The notes under the pieces: generated by a model
Seen by the model: the letters and a program-made list of their open reading frames with translations, nothing else
Databases searched by the model: none
What the model was told of the DNA's origin: nothing
Origin: Halieaceae bacterium
GTDB taxonomy: Bacteria > Pseudomonadota > Gammaproteobacteria > Pseudomonadales > Halieaceae
DNA length: 32,398 nt
Direction of reading: 5' to 3'
Assembly (NCBI GenBank): GCA_902518075.1
Contig: CABYEX010000017.1
Coordinates: 1 to 32,398 of the forward strand
Shown: positions 9,414-19,310 of the stretch, piece after piece
Numbering within the stretch: the stretch's first letter is position 1
Layout: every line of letters begins with the position of its first letter
Position numbers and translations under genes: made by a program

Positions 9414-10277
9414 TCAGCCGATGGCTGCGGCGCCCCCCACAATCTCTGCCAACTCCTGCGTAATCGCAGCCTGGCGGGCTTTGTTGTAGACAAGCTGAAG
9501 TTCTTCGATCAGCTCGCCCGCGTTGTCCGTGGCGTTTTTCATCGCGATCATGCGCGCCGCCTGCTCACAGGCGCCGTTCTCGACCACTGCCTGATACACC
9601 TGCGACTCGATATAACGCACCATCAGGGCGTCCAGCAGCTCACGCGCATCGGGCTCGTACACATAATCCCAATGGTGAAACAGCGTTTCGTTTTCTTCTG
9701 CCTTCAGGGGCAACAGCTGCTCTACCTGGGGTGCCTGAGTCATGGTGTTCACAAATTCGTTACTGGCGAGGTACAGCGCGTCAATGCGACCTTCTGTATA
9801 GGCATCCAGCATGATGTTCACGCCACCAATCAGATCCTCGAGCGCAGGTTCCTCACCAAGGTCTCTCACCGACGCTGTGACATTGCCGCCCACACTGGCA
9901 AAGAAACCTGCTGACTTGGCGCCAACGAGACAAAGCTCGACTTCAACGCCTTCGTCCTGCATCGCCTTCATGGACTGAATGGCTGCCTTAAACAGATTGA
10001 TGTTCAAGCCGCCGCACAGCCCGCGATCTGTCGAAACAATGATGTACCCCGCCCGCTTCACCTCGCGCTCTTGCATGTAAGCATGGCGATATTCGGGCGT
10101 GGAGTTGGCAATGTGGCCTACAACGGCGCGCATGCGCTGCGAATAGGGCTTGCCCAGCTCCATACGGTCTTGGGCGCGGCGCATTTTGCTTGCAGCCACC
10201 ATTTCCATCGCGCTGGTGATCTTTTGAGTACTTTGAATACTCGAGATCTTGGTGCGGATTTCCTTACCGACAGCCAT
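9414..10277 (-). CDS. atpG: ATP synthase F1 gamma subunit
   Basis: Rotor shaft of F1, a coiled coil through the alpha3-beta3 ring. The 287 residues equal the E. coli length. The N-terminal helix [33 protein letters not shown] and the C-terminal helix [37 protein letters not shown] are the two conserved halves of the coiled coil (each quoted only as landmarks at about 1-33 and 238-276). The central [11 protein letters not shown]ossmann-like segment is also present. The gene lies 6 bp after atpA. Confidence 0.98.
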   Translation of the reverse strand: MAVGKEIRTKISSIQSTQKITSAMEMVAASKMRRAQDRMELGKPYSQRMRAVVGHIANSTPEYRHAYMQEREVKRAGYIIVSTDRGLCGGLNINLFKAAIQSMKAMQDEGVEVELCLVGAKSAGFFASVGGNVTASVRDLGEEPALEDLIGGVNIMLDAYTEGRIDALYLASNEFVNTMTQAPQVEQLLPLKAEENETLFHHWDYVYEPDARELLDALMVRYIESQVYQAVVENGACEQAARMIAMKNATDNAGELIEELQLVYNKARQAAITQELAEIVGGAAAIG

Positions 10278-10283
10278 GAGTGA

Positions 10284-11828
10284 TTACCAGGTTTGCGTCG
10301 ACTTGAAGGTTTCAATAGCAGACTTGAAGGTAGCCTCGCGGTCGTCGTCCCAACCGCCGTCAGCCTCGATCGCCTGCATCACATCAGCGCACTCGGATCG
10401 CATGTAACCCAGCAGGGCCGACTCAAAGTCACCAATTTTGGCGACCTCGACATCCTGCAAATAACCTTCATTACCCGCGTAGAGCAACACGCCCATCTCG
10501 GCAATTGAAAGCGGTGCATACTGCTTTTGCTTCATCAGCTCGGTAATACGCTCACCGTGTTCTAGCTGCGCCTTGGTGGCGTCATCGAGATCTGACGCGA
10601 ACTGCGAGAACGCGGCCAGTTCGCGGTACTGTGCCAGCGCCGTTCGAATACCGCCTGAAAGCTTCTTCACAATCTTAGTCTGCGCAGCACCGCCCACACG
10701 AGAAACCGAAATACCCGCGTTCATGGCTGGGCGCACCCCAGCGTTGAACATATCCGCCTCAAGGAAGATCTGGCCGTCGGTAATCGAGATCACGTTGGTC
10801 GGTACAAACGCTGAGACGTCTCCCGCCTGCGTTTCGATCACTGGCAGAGCGGTGAGCGAGCCTGTCTGGCTCTTCACTTCGCCATCGGTAAATTGCTCTA
10901 CGTATTCAGCATTCACTCTCGCTGCCCGTTCCAGAAGACGCGAGTGGAGATAGAAAACATCACCGGGGTAGGCCTCACGGCCGGGGGGCCGACGCAAGAG
11001 CAACGAGATCTGTCGATAGGCAACCGCCTGCTTCGATAGGTCGTCATAAATGATCAGCGCGTCCTCACCGCGGTCGCGGTAGTACTCACCCATGGTGCAA
11101 CCCGCGAACGGTGCGAGGTATTGCATCGCCGCCGGATCAGAAGCGTTGGCGGCCACCACGATCGTGTGGTCCATCGCGCCGTGCTCTTCGAGCTTGCGGA
11201 CCACTGATGCAACGGATGAGGCCTTCTGGCCGACCGCCACATAGATACACTTAATACCGGTGCCCTTTTGGTTGATGATCGCGTCGACCGCGATGGCGGT
11301 CTTGCCCACCTGGCGGTCGCCAATAATCAGCTCGCGCTGACCACGACCAATCGGCACCATGGCGTCGATCGCCTTCAGGCCGATTTGCACCGGCTGATCC
11401 ACAGACTGTCTGGCGATCACGCCTGGCGCGATCTTTTCAATAGCGTCGGTCTCGGTAGTCTCGATGGCACCCTTGCCATCAATCGGGTTGCCGAGAGAGT
11501 CCACGACCCGGCCCTGCAGCGCTGGGCCAACCGGCACCTCGAGAATCCGCCCCGTGCAGCGACAAGTCTGGCCTTCGGCCAGCTGCTTGTAGTCGCCCAA
11601 TACCACCGCGCCCACCGAGTCGCGCTCGAGGTTCAAGGCGAGGCCGTATACGCCGCCATCGAACTCAATCATTTCGCCGTACTGGACTTCTGTCAGGCCA
11701 TGGATGCGGATAATGCCGTCCGTCACCGAAACAATAGTGCCCTCATTAGTGGCCTGCGAAGCGACTTCAAGCTGGTCTATACGCTGCTTGATCAAGTCGC
11801 TAATTTCCGAGGGGTTGAGCTGTTGCAT
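10284..11828 (-). CDS. atpA: ATP synthase F1 alpha subunit
   Basis: Regulatory nucleotide-binding subunit of F1. The 514-residue protein (E. coli 513) has the P-loop GDRQVGKT at 170-177 and Walker [17 protein letters not shown]. The arginine-finger signature lies in [16 protein letters not shown]. The N-terminal [17 protein letters not shown] helix that binds delta is intact, and the C-terminus ends FKSTQTW. It starts 14 bp after atpH and ends 6 bp before atpG. Confidence 0.99.
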   Translation of the reverse strand: MQQLNPSEISDLIKQRIDQLEVASQATNEGTIVSVTDGIIRIHGLTEVQYGEMIEFDGGVYGLALNLERDSVGAVVLGDYKQLAEGQTCRCTGRILEVPVGPALQGRVVDSLGNPIDGKGAIETTETDAIEKIAPGVIARQSVDQPVQIGLKAIDAMVPIGRGQRELIIGDRQVGKTAIAVDAIINQKGTGIKCIYVAVGQKASSVASVVRKLEEHGAMDHTIVVAANASDPAAMQYLAPFAGCTMGEYYRDRGEDALIIYDDLSKQAVAYRQISLLLRRPPGREAYPGDVFYLHSRLLERAARVNAEYVEQFTDGEVKSQTGSLTALPVIETQAGDVSAFVPTNVISITDGQIFLEADMFNAGVRPAMNAGISVSRVGGAAQTKIVKKLSGGIRTALAQYRELAAFSQFASDLDDATKAQLEHGERITELMKQKQYAPLSIAEMGVLLYAGNEGYLQDVEVAKIGDFESALLGYMRSECADVMQAIEADGGWDDDREATFKSAIETFKSTQTW

Positions 11829-11842
11829 GACCTATTCCTCTG

Positions 11843-12379
11843 TCATTGGGTCAGCGTGCCCGCCAATTTATTCAGGCGGCCGCGAACTGAGCCGTCGATC
11901 ACCAGATCGTCGGCACGTATTAGCGCCCCTCCGAGTAATGAGGGGTCGGTTTCTGATGTCAGGGTGATGTTGCGCGCCAACTTTTCCTGCATCGTGTCGG
12001 CAAGTTGCTGTGTTTCGGCATCACTTAAGGGGTATGCGGAGGTCACGTGGACCGCCACGGTGCTCTCTACCGCTTGCTTGAGCTGGTCAAACAGCATTGC
12101 CACCTCGGGCAGCAGTGAAAGGCGGCCATTGTCCGCCATGATGGCCAGCAGATTTGCAACTGCTGATGGTACGGCATCCCCTGCTAGACCGGAGAGCGTT
12201 GCTGCACGCTGCGTGGCAGTTTGATTGGGGTCGCGCATTGCGGCTGCGACTTTTGGCTCGGCGGTGATCGCTGCCAACTCCGACAACGCCGTTTGCCATG
12301 CCGCCAAATCATCGGCCGCTCGGGCATGCTCAAAGGCTGCGCGTGCGTAAGGCCTGGCAAGGGTCGTCGGTTCAATCAT
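11843..12379 (-). CDS. atpH: ATP synthase F1 delta subunit
   Basis: Peripheral-stalk subunit joining the b dimer to the top of F1. The 178-residue protein (E. coli 177) begins with the conserved TLARPYARAAFEHA and has an N-terminal six-helix domain. The family C-terminal signature GGALIRADDLVIDGSVRGRLNKLA is present near 150-173. It lies 3 bp downstream of atpF. Confidence 0.97.
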   Translation of the reverse strand: MIEPTTLARPYARAAFEHARAADDLAAWQTALSELAAITAEPKVAAAMRDPNQTATQRAATLSGLAGDAVPSAVANLLAIMADNGRLSLLPEVAMLFDQLKQAVESTVAVHVTSAYPLSDAETQQLADTMQEKLARNITLTSETDPSLLGGALIRADDLVIDGSVRGRLNKLAGTLTQ

Positions 12380-12382
12380 CGA

Positions 12383-12853
12383 TCAGGACTCCGCCGCTAG
12401 CGACTTGAGTAGATCAGCGTGCTTATCGGCGTCGATCTCTGCGGCAAGAATCTTTTCCGCCCCAGCCAGGGCCAGCGCGCTGACCTGTGTCATCAGCTGC
12501 TCTTGCGCGCGGGCCCGCTCTTGCTCGATCTCTGCGGCGGCCGCCGCCTTGACTCGATCCGCCTCAGCGGTGGCTGCGTCTTTCGCCTCTTCAACCACCG
12601 CTTGGGCCCGCTTGTTCGCGGCCTCAATGATGCCAGCTGCCTCGCGTTTGGCCTCAGCGAGGTGCTCGTCCGCCTGCTGCTTCGCTACCTCCAGATCATG
12701 ACCGGCACGATCGGCGGCGGCGAGCCCGTCGGCGATCTTGTTTTGCCGCTCAGCCATGGCGCCGGCGATCGGGGGCCAAACGTAACGCATACAGAACGCC
12801 ACGAATGCCATAAAGGCAATCAGCTGTCCTATCAGGGTGAGATTAATATTCAC
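12383..12853 (-). CDS. atpF: ATP synthase Fo b subunit
   Basis: Dimeric peripheral stalk anchored in the membrane. The 156-residue protein (same as E. coli) begins with one transmembrane segment (about 5-26, [22 protein letters not shown]). It continues as a long Ala/Glu-rich right-handed coiled coil ending in the delta-binding tail. Translation starts at GTG (12851-12853), supported by AGGAG six bases upstream; this start aligns with [10 protein letters not shown] in relatives. Confidence 0.97.
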   Translation of the reverse strand: MNINLTLIGQLIAFMAFVAFCMRYVWPPIAGAMAERQNKIADGLAAADRAGHDLEVAKQQADEHLAEAKREAAGIIEAANKRAQAVVEEAKDAATAEADRVKAAAAAEIEQERARAQEQLMTQVSALALAGAEKILAAEIDADKHADLLKSLAAES

Positions 12854-12910
12854 TCGTTACTCCTGTGGTGCGAGGGATGGGCACGCCCACCTTCGCTATC
12901 AATGTGGCTG

Positions 12911-13147
<237 letters not shown>

Positions 13148-13171
13148 CTAAAGGTAACTATTAACTAAAAA

Positions 13172-14080
<909 letters not shown>

Positions 14081-14107
14081 TTACAGGCCGCTAGTTTCCT
14101 GTGCACC

Positions 14108-14506
14108 TCATTGTGGGTGCATCGTGTTATGCCTTCGCTGATGCCACACCACTACTGCCGGGGGCAAAACCAGCGCCAACGCGCTGCCAGCCAATACGCT
14201 CAGGGGCTCAATGCCGGGCCGCAGCACAAACAGCACGGCAAACCCTGCCGCCGCCAGGCTGTAGCGGGCAAGGCCCAACCATATCGGGCTGATCACTGAT
14301 CGTCCCGAGGTGAGACTCGTCGCCACCCAAGCGCTAGGCAACAGCACCACGGCTGCGCCCAACAACATGTCTAGAGAAGTATTAAAGCCCCGGAAAACTC
14401 CGGCGACCAACGCCACTCCGACCAGGAATATCGCTGTAGTGACCACCGCGCTCAAAAGGCGCTTTCTGGTGGCCGCGAAGGGTGCGGAAACAACGTGTCT
14501 GGCCAA
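14108..14506 (-). CDS. atpI: ATP synthase protein I
   Basis: Small four-helix membrane protein linked to c-ring assembly and possibly Mg uptake; it is not essential in E. coli. The 132-residue frame has hydrophobic segments at about 19-38, 45-62, 78-95 and 101-120, and sits first in the atp operon, as in most proteobacteria. The only start that leaves a normal-length N-terminus is TTG at 14504-14506. AGGGGG lies somewhat far upstream and no ATG or GTG is in frame before the first helix, so the exact start is uncertain. A sigma70-like promoter lies 33 bp upstream. Confidence 0.88.
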   Translation of the reverse strand: MARHVVSAPFAATRKRLLSAVVTTAIFLVGVALVAGVFRGFNTSLDMLLGAAVVLLPSAWVATSLTSGRSVISPIWLGLARYSLAAAGFAVLFVLRPGIEPLSVLAGSALALVLPPAVVVWHQRRHNTMHPQ

Positions 14507-14538
14507 GGTAAACCCAGCCCCCCTTACATGCGGTGGGG

Positions 14539-14567
14539 AGTGTAGTGGAAAGGCCTAAACCCTTCAA
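14539..14567 (-). promoter_or_regulatory. Sigma70-like promoter of the atp operon
   Basis: On the minus strand TTGAAG (14567-14562), a 17-bp spacer, then TACACT (14544-14539). It sits in the 71-bp gap between the parB stop and the atpI start, which gives a leader of about 25-30 nt before the TTG start. I saw no operator nearby. Confidence 0.6.
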
Positions 14568-14577
14568 TACGCGGGAA

Positions 14578-15462
14578 TTAGTGGATTTTGCTGAGGACGC
14601 CGTCCAGTTCCTCGAGGCTCGTGTAATGAATCTCTAGGCGGCCCTTGCCATTTTGTTGGTGCTGGATTCTGACTTTGGCGCCAAACCGACCGCTCAGGTC
14701 GGTCTCCAGCCGGCTGATATTCGGGTCAACCGGCGGCTCGGGCGTGGCTTTCGCCCCCCAGCCGCGCACCAACACTTCTGTTTGCCTGACTGAAAGCTGC
14801 CGTTTACAGGCATTTCGCGCAGCACGGACCTGATCGCCACCACTTAAAGCGAGTAAAACCTTGGCATGCCCGGCATCCAGTTCGCTCCGCTCCACCATGC
14901 CCAGCACTTCGCTTTCCAGATTTAATAACCGCAGCATATTAGCCACTGCAGAGCGGGATCGGCCCACTACCTTCGCAACTTGCTCCTGACTCATGCCGAA
15001 CTCGTCCTGAAGCCGCTTCAGGCCCAAGCCCTCTTCAACCGGATTGAGGTCTTCGCGCTGGATGTTTTCAATCAGGCCGATGGCGATAGCCGCCTCGTCT
15101 GACACGTCCTTAATCACAACCGGGACGCGATCCAACCCCGCCATCTGGGCGGCACGCCATCGGCGTTCGCCCGAGAGAATTTCATAACGGCCGTCTGCTA
15201 GCGGCCTCGCCACTAACGGTTGCAAGACCCCCTGCGCCTTGATGCTACTGGCCAGCGTTTGTAGCGCCTCCTCGTCAAACTCGCGGCGGGGTTGGTAGGC
15301 TCCTCTTTGCAGCCGCTCGATCGGCAGCTCCGCCGAGGACGTCAGGGCGCCTTGCTCAGCAGTCGGCGCTTGCGCGGCCTGCGTCTCGTCTTGGCCTTTT
15401 GCCAGCAAACTGGCGCCCAGCAGCGCCTCGAGGCCTCGATTCAGCTTTCGCTTTTGCGCCAT
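14578..15462 (-). CDS. parB: Chromosome-partitioning protein ParB (Spo0J)
   Basis: CTP-dependent DNA clamp that loads at parS and spreads, guiding origin segregation with ParA and recruiting SMC/MukBEF-type condensins. The 294-residue protein has the short ParA-stimulating N-terminus (KRKLNRGLEALLG). The CTP-binding domain shows LQRGAYQPRREFDEEAL and the ERRWRA motif (about 116-121). The helix-turn-helix is at SQEQVAKVVGRSRSAVANMLRLL, and the C-terminal dimerization domain ends in LEELDGVLSKIH. It is joined to parA by a TGATG overlap. Two parS sites lie inside recF, 11-12 kb away. Confidence 0.97.
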   Translation of the reverse strand: MAQKRKLNRGLEALLGASLLAKGQDETQAAQAPTAEQGALTSSAELPIERLQRGAYQPRREFDEEALQTLASSIKAQGVLQPLVARPLADGRYEILSGERRWRAAQMAGLDRVPVVIKDVSDEAAIAIGLIENIQREDLNPVEEGLGLKRLQDEFGMSQEQVAKVVGRSRSAVANMLRLLNLESEVLGMVERSELDAGHAKVLLALSGGDQVRAARNACKRQLSVRQTEVLVRGWGAKATPEPPVDPNISRLETDLSGRFGAKVRIQHQQNGKGRLEIHYTSLEELDGVLSKIH

Positions 15463-16241
15463 CAGGTGTGTTCCTTGTTTTGTTCTTGTCTACGCATAAA
15501 TTCGCCTGCCAGTGCCATATATGCGGTTGATCCGCGAGAGAGGCGATCATAGACAATGCCGGGGACGCCGTGGCTTGGGGCTTCCGCTAGGCGGATATTT
15601 CTCGGGATCACCGTCCGGTAAACCAGGCCCTCAAAATGCTGATGAAGCTGCTCGGAGACTTCATTAGTCAGCGCATTCCGCGGATCATATAGGGTGCGCA
15701 GAATGCCCTCTATCTTGAGCGTTGGGTTGACCGTCTGGGAAACGGTATTAATCGTCTCCATCAAAGCGGATAGCCCTTCCAGCGCGAAGTATTCGCACTG
15801 CATGGTAATCAGCACGGAGTCCGCTGCCACGAGCGCGTTCAGTGTCAGCATATTGAGTGACGGCGGACAGTCGATAATCACAAAGTCGTACAAGAATTTG
15901 CCTGCCTGCAGTGCTGTCTTCAGCCGCTGCTCGCGGTCTTCAACGGACAACAGCGCCACTTCCGCGGCCGTCAGGTCACCATCCGCTGGCACGCAATGCA
16001 TAGCCAAACTCTCAAGCGACGCTGCCACCTCACAGAGTGGTTGCTGCTCCACGAGTAGCTCAAAGGCCGTGGCGGCCAGGTCCCCCTTTTGCAACCCCAC
16101 TGAGACAGTGGCATTCCCTTGCGGGTCCAAGTCAATCAGCAGCACGCGTTTCTCCATCGCAGCGAGCGCTGCGGAGAGGTTGACGGCGGTCGTGGGTTTA
16201 CCCCCGCCGCCGTTTTGATTTGCTATTGCGATGACCTTCAC
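15462..16241 (-). CDS. parA: Chromosome-partitioning ATPase ParA (Soj) with an altered P-loop
   Basis: MinD/ParA-family ATPase that forms DNA-bound dimers and moves ParB-parS complexes. The 259-residue length, LLIDLDPQGNAT (about 34-45), FVIIDCPPSLNMLTLNAL (about 120), QCEYFALEGLSALMETI and LYDPRNALTNEVSEQL are all normal. The deviant Walker A is not: the usual QKGGVGKTTT reads QNGGGGKPTT. The signature lysine is Asn10, Val13 is Gly and the Mg-coordinating threonine is Pro16. The catalytic P-loop Lys15 remains. Each change equals one A-to-C or T-to-G transversion in the coding strand, at codons 16212-16214, 16203-16205 and 16194-16196. As read, the protein would be predicted to dimerize and hydrolyse ATP poorly; sequencing error is a serious alternative. 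The gene starts 4 bp after rsmG. Confidence 0.95.
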   Translation of the reverse strand: MKVIAIANQNGGGGKPTTAVNLSAALAAMEKRVLLIDLDPQGNATVSVGLQKGDLAATAFELLVEQQPLCEVAASLESLAMHCVPADGDLTAAEVALLSVEDREQRLKTALQAGKFLYDFVIIDCPPSLNMLTLNALVAADSVLITMQCEYFALEGLSALMETINTVSQTVNPTLKIEGILRTLYDPRNALTNEVSEQLHQHFEGLVYRTVIPRNIRLAEAPSHGVPGIVYDRLSRGSTAYMALAGEFMRRQEQNKEHT

Positions 16242-16245
16242 GGCT

Positions 16246-16881
16246 TCACCTTCTGGTCCGCTGAATTGCCAGCAGTTGGAACGGCCAATCCCGCCCGGGC
16301 ACTACCACGTTTTGGTTTGCGGTCAGTTCAAAGCCATACGGCAAAGCGTCAACCTCTTCAGCCGCTGACTCTGTCTTCATGGCAAACAACATGCCGTGAT
16401 CGTGCAATATATGCTCAGTTCTTCCGATGGTGGTGGCCAAATCGGCAAAGGCTCTTGTGATGACTGCGTCAGGGTGCTGCGCGGGTTGCCAATTCTCGAC
16501 TCGGGTTGTCTCAACCTCGATGTTAGATAAACCCAGCGCCCTTTTCACCTCCAACAGGAAGCGCGTTTTCTTCCCATTACTGTCCAGTAACACAAACGGC
16601 TTGTCCGGCTCGGTAATCGCTAGCGGCACGCCGGGTAGTCCCGCGCCGGTGCCGATGTCGGCCCAATTTTCCCCGCGGATGTAGGGTTTCACCGCCAGGC
16701 TTTCAAAAATATGGCGAGAAAATAGCTCCATGCGACGGCGCACTGCTGTGAGATTAAACGCCCGATTCCATTTTTCCATCAGATCTACATAGCCAATCAA
16801 TTGATTGACCTGCGTATCGGAGAGGCTGATGCCGATTTCTTCGGCCGCGTTGTGCAGCAGCACTGGCTCGGTTTCAAGCAT
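16246..16881 (-). CDS. rsmG: 16S rRNA (guanine527-N7)-methyltransferase RsmG (GidB)
   Basis: Methylates G527 in the 530 loop of 16S rRNA; loss gives low-level streptomycin resistance in other species. The 211-residue protein (E. coli 207) has the SAM-binding loop [16 protein letters not shown] at about 74-89, [14 protein letters not shown] next, and the family segment [11 protein letters not shown] at about 38-48. Its ATG lies inside the mnmG end (8-base overlap), and parA follows after 4 bp, so the four genes mnmG-rsmG-parA-parB form one tight transcription unit. Confidence 0.97.
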   Translation of the reverse strand: MLETEPVLLHNAAEEIGISLSDTQVNQLIGYVDLMEKWNRAFNLTAVRRRMELFSRHIFESLAVKPYIRGENWADIGTGAGLPGVPLAITEPDKPFVLLDSNGKKTRFLLEVKRALGLSNIEVETTRVENWQPAQHPDAVITRAFADLATTIGRTEHILHDHGMLFAMKTESAAEEVDALPYGFELTANQNVVVPGRDWPFQLLAIQRTRR

Positions 16882-18778
16882 GCGCCTTGGAGCGCAAGCT
16901 GTCGCTGAGTTCTCGCTTTTTGAGATGCACCAGAAGCAGTGATAACGCCGCTGGCGTCACACCCGGTATACGTCCTGCCCTCGCGAGATTCGTTGGCCTC
17001 ATCTCATTCAACTTCTGACGAATTTCATTGGACAGGCCCTCAACCTGATCAAAATCCAGGTCGCCCGGAATCGGCATGGCTTCGTGCCGCTGTAAACGAT
17101 CGACATCCTGCTGCTGGCGATCGATATAACCCGAATACTTAAGTTGAATGGTGACTTGCTCTGCCACAGCCTCCGATACATCACTCGCCGGGGTAGAGAT
17201 TGCTCTAATATCCGCATAGTTCAATTCCGGGCGTTTGAGTAACTCTGCCAAGGAGTACTCTCGGGATAAGGGTGTACTCAACGAGGCTGAGAGAACTGCT
17301 GCCTCATCGCTACCCGCTTGAACGTAGGTACGCTCCAATCGGTCACGCTCACGAGTAATGGCCTCGCGCTTCTCTACGAAATGAAACCACTGCTTATCAC
17401 CCACCAACTGAAGGGAACGACCTTGTTCGGCCAGCCTCAGATCAGCATTGTCTTCCCGGAGTTGCAGGCGATATTCGGCACGAGAGGTGAACATGCGGTA
17501 AGGCTCTGTTGTACCCAACGTCACCAAGTCATCGACTAACACACCGATGTAAGCCTCATCCCGACGCGGCACCCAGGGTGCCAGTGCCTTCACTCGTCGC
17601 GCCGCATTGAGGCCGGCCAGCAACCCCTGAGCCGCCGCCTCTTCGTAACCAGTCGTGCCATTAATTTGGCCCGCGAAATAAAGCCCCTCAACCGCCTTGG
17701 TCTCAAGGCTGTGATGCAGGTCGCGAGGGTCAAAGAAGTCATACTCAATGGCATAACCCGGTCGCGTAATCGCCGCGTTTTCCAAACCTCTGATAGAGCG
17801 AACCAACTGTAGTTGTACATCAAAGGGCAAAGAAGTCGATATGCCGTTGGGGTATAGCTCTATCGATGTCAGCCCTTCAGGCTCAATAAAAATTTGATGC
17901 GAGTCTTTGTCGGCAAAGCGGTGAATTTTATCTTCAATGCTTGGACAGTATCGGGGGCCAACACCTTCAATCGTCCCTCTAAAAAGCGGTGAGCGATCAA
18001 GGCCCTCACGAATGATGTTGTGAGTTTGGGTATTGGTCTCCGTGACCCAACAGCACCGCTGCTCCGGATGCTGGTCCCGACTGCCCAGTAAAGACATGAC
18101 GGGCCTGGGTTCGTCCCCCCATTGTTCCGCCATCGCGGCGAAATCTATCGATCTCGCATCCAATCGGGGCGGTGTTCCGGTTTTCAGTCGCCCCACCCGT
18201 GGGCACAACTCGCGTAGGCGATCTGCCAATCCGATGGCTGCCTGATCTCCCATCCGCCCACCGGACCGGTTCTCCTCGCCAACATGCATTTTTCCGTGAA
18301 GGAATGTTCCTGCTGTCAGCACTACCGCTGCCGCGCGAAAGACGATACCAGTGCGAGTTATCACACCCGAAACTGCGCCAGCCGTTAGCTCAATATCCTC
18401 CACGGCGTCTTGAAACAGATCGACGCCATCGGTCTGCTCCAGCACCGATCGAATTGCCTGACGGTACAACACCCGATCAGCTTGCACGCGCGTGGCCCGG
18501 ACTGCTGGGCCTTTCCGTGCATTCAGCACCCTGAACTGTATGCCCGACTGATCTGTCGCGCGGGCCATCACGCCACCCAGTGCATCAATCTCCCTGACCA
18601 GATGACTTTTGCCGATACCCCCGATCGCGGGGTTGCAAGACATCTGACCGAGAGCGTCGATGGCATGAGTGATCAAGAGCGTGCGGGCACCGGTGCGCGC
18701 CGCAGCAAGCGTCGCTTCGGTTCCGGCGTGGCCGCCGCCAATTACAATGACATCGTAATGCTCGGGGTTTCGGATCAT
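16874..18778 (-). CDS. mnmG: tRNA uridine 5-carboxymethylaminomethyl modification enzyme MnmG (GidA)
   Basis: FAD-dependent partner of MnmE in making cmnm5U34 or nm5U34 in tRNAs that read split codon boxes. The 634-residue protein (E. coli 629) has the dinucleotide-binding loop GGGHAG at 14-19. The conserved catalytic-region cysteines are in MSCNPAIGG (Cys48) and [17 protein letters not shown], the [12 protein letters not shown] segment, [14 protein letters not shown] and the FAD-binding C-terminal [19 protein letters not shown] are also present. It is the first gene of the mnmG-rsmG-parAB unit and is preceded by a 0.5-kb gene-free segment. Confidence 0.98.
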   Translation of the reverse strand: MIRNPEHYDVIVIGGGHAGTEATLAAARTGARTLLITHAIDALGQMSCNPAIGGIGKSHLVREIDALGGVMARATDQSGIQFRVLNARKGPAVRATRVQADRVLYRQAIRSVLEQTDGVDLFQDAVEDIELTAGAVSGVITRTGIVFRAAAVVLTAGTFLHGKMHVGEENRSGGRMGDQAAIGLADRLRELCPRVGRLKTGTPPRLDARSIDFAAMAEQWGDEPRPVMSLLGSRDQHPEQRCCWVTETNTQTHNIIREGLDRSPLFRGTIEGVGPRYCPSIEDKIHRFADKDSHQIFIEPEGLTSIELYPNGISTSLPFDVQLQLVRSIRGLENAAITRPGYAIEYDFFDPRDLHHSLETKAVEGLYFAGQINGTTGYEEAAAQGLLAGLNAARRVKALAPWVPRRDEAYIGVLVDDLVTLGTTEPYRMFTSRAEYRLQLREDNADLRLAEQGRSLQLVGDKQWFHFVEKREAITRERDRLERTYVQAGSDEAAVLSASLSTPLSREYSLAELLKRPELNYADIRAISTPASDVSEAVAEQVTIQLKYSGYIDRQQQDVDRLQRHEAMPIPGDLDFDQVEGLSNEIRQKLNEMRPTNLARAGRIPGVTPAALSLLLVHLKKRELSDSLRSKAHA

Positions 18779-18808
18779 TGGTGTGGAACTTAAGAGAAAA
18801 GGGTCGAG

Positions 18809-18837
18809 AGTATAAACGGGTCGCCTTCAGGCATGAA
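18809..18837 (-). promoter_or_regulatory. Candidate promoter of mnmG
   Basis: On the minus strand TTCATG (18837-18832), 17 bp, then TATACT (18814-18809), about 30 bp before the mnmG ATG. The -10 matches five of six consensus bases, but the -35 only three, so the promoter may need an activator or be weak. It is the best match I could find near the gene. Confidence 0.4.
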
Positions 18838-19153
18838 CTCCGGCTTTTGGTGATACTGACCGGGTGCTTTTCTGATCAATAAACAGCGCTTTGCCGTTGC
18901 TGATTATTAATTAAATAAAATATTTTTATGAGAAGAATACTTTAATGTTGTTGTTATTAGGGACAGCTTTCCGGGTGGAAAACAGTAAAAAGAAACGATC
19001 TTTCAGTGACTTAAGGTTTGGATAATGCGCTGAAGAAACCAGCCGGAGACACTGGCCTAGCTGGTGATAATGTGGGGATCGATTCCCTTTAACGTAGCGC
19101 AGAATTATGTTCACAGATCAATCACCAAATTGCCCCTGCTACTATCTACCAGA

Positions 19154-19162
19154 TCATCCACA
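19154..19162 (+). promoter_or_regulatory. DnaA-box-like 9-mer TCATCCACA
   Basis: Differs from the strong box TTATCCACA only at the second base and overlaps a GATC (19152-19155). It is paired with an inverted identical copy at 19208-19216. Confidence 0.45.
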
Positions 19163-19207
19163 GCAGAGACGCGGTGCGACGCACGATCGACCTCTGTTGA
19201 GAAAAGT

Positions 19208-19216
19208 TGTGGATGA
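19208..19216 (-). promoter_or_regulatory. DnaA-box-like 9-mer TCATCCACA, inverted
   Basis: Minus-strand copy of the same 9-mer as at 19154-19162, 45 bp away, with the two boxes facing each other. One mismatch to the consensus strong box. Confidence 0.45.
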
Positions 19217-19310
19217 AACGTGGACTGCTATTGGACGGTTAAGAATAAGCAATGGTGGTTTCGCGTATGGCTGGGCCTCGTGGGGCGAATGCGTCGCGCC
19301 TTATTCCTCC

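Larger units (their letters stand above)
18779..19310. other. Gene-free AT-rich segment upstream of mnmG with origin-like features
   Basis: This 532-bp stretch holds no credible gene. A strongly AT-rich core lies at about 18901-18959. Six GATC sites occur (18874, 18997, 19077, 19116, 19152, 19185), where about two are expected by chance. Two identical DnaA-box-like 9-mers, TCATCCACA, lie in opposite orientation at 19154-19162 and 19208-19216. A run AAAAAGAAACGATCTTT near 18988-19004 looks like an E. coli AT-rich 13-mer. E. coli has its oriC next to mnmG (gidA). Against an active origin here, the genes flip strand at the rpmH-dnaA gap rather than here. It may be an ancestral origin remnant, an auxiliary DnaA-binding region or simply the mnmG regulatory region. 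Confidence 0.4.

Noticed and set aside
11268..12224. Long open frame of 318 codons on the plus strand across atpA and atpH
   Set aside because: Both genes on the minus strand are certain; the antisense frame shows no domain and follows from GC-rich codon bias.
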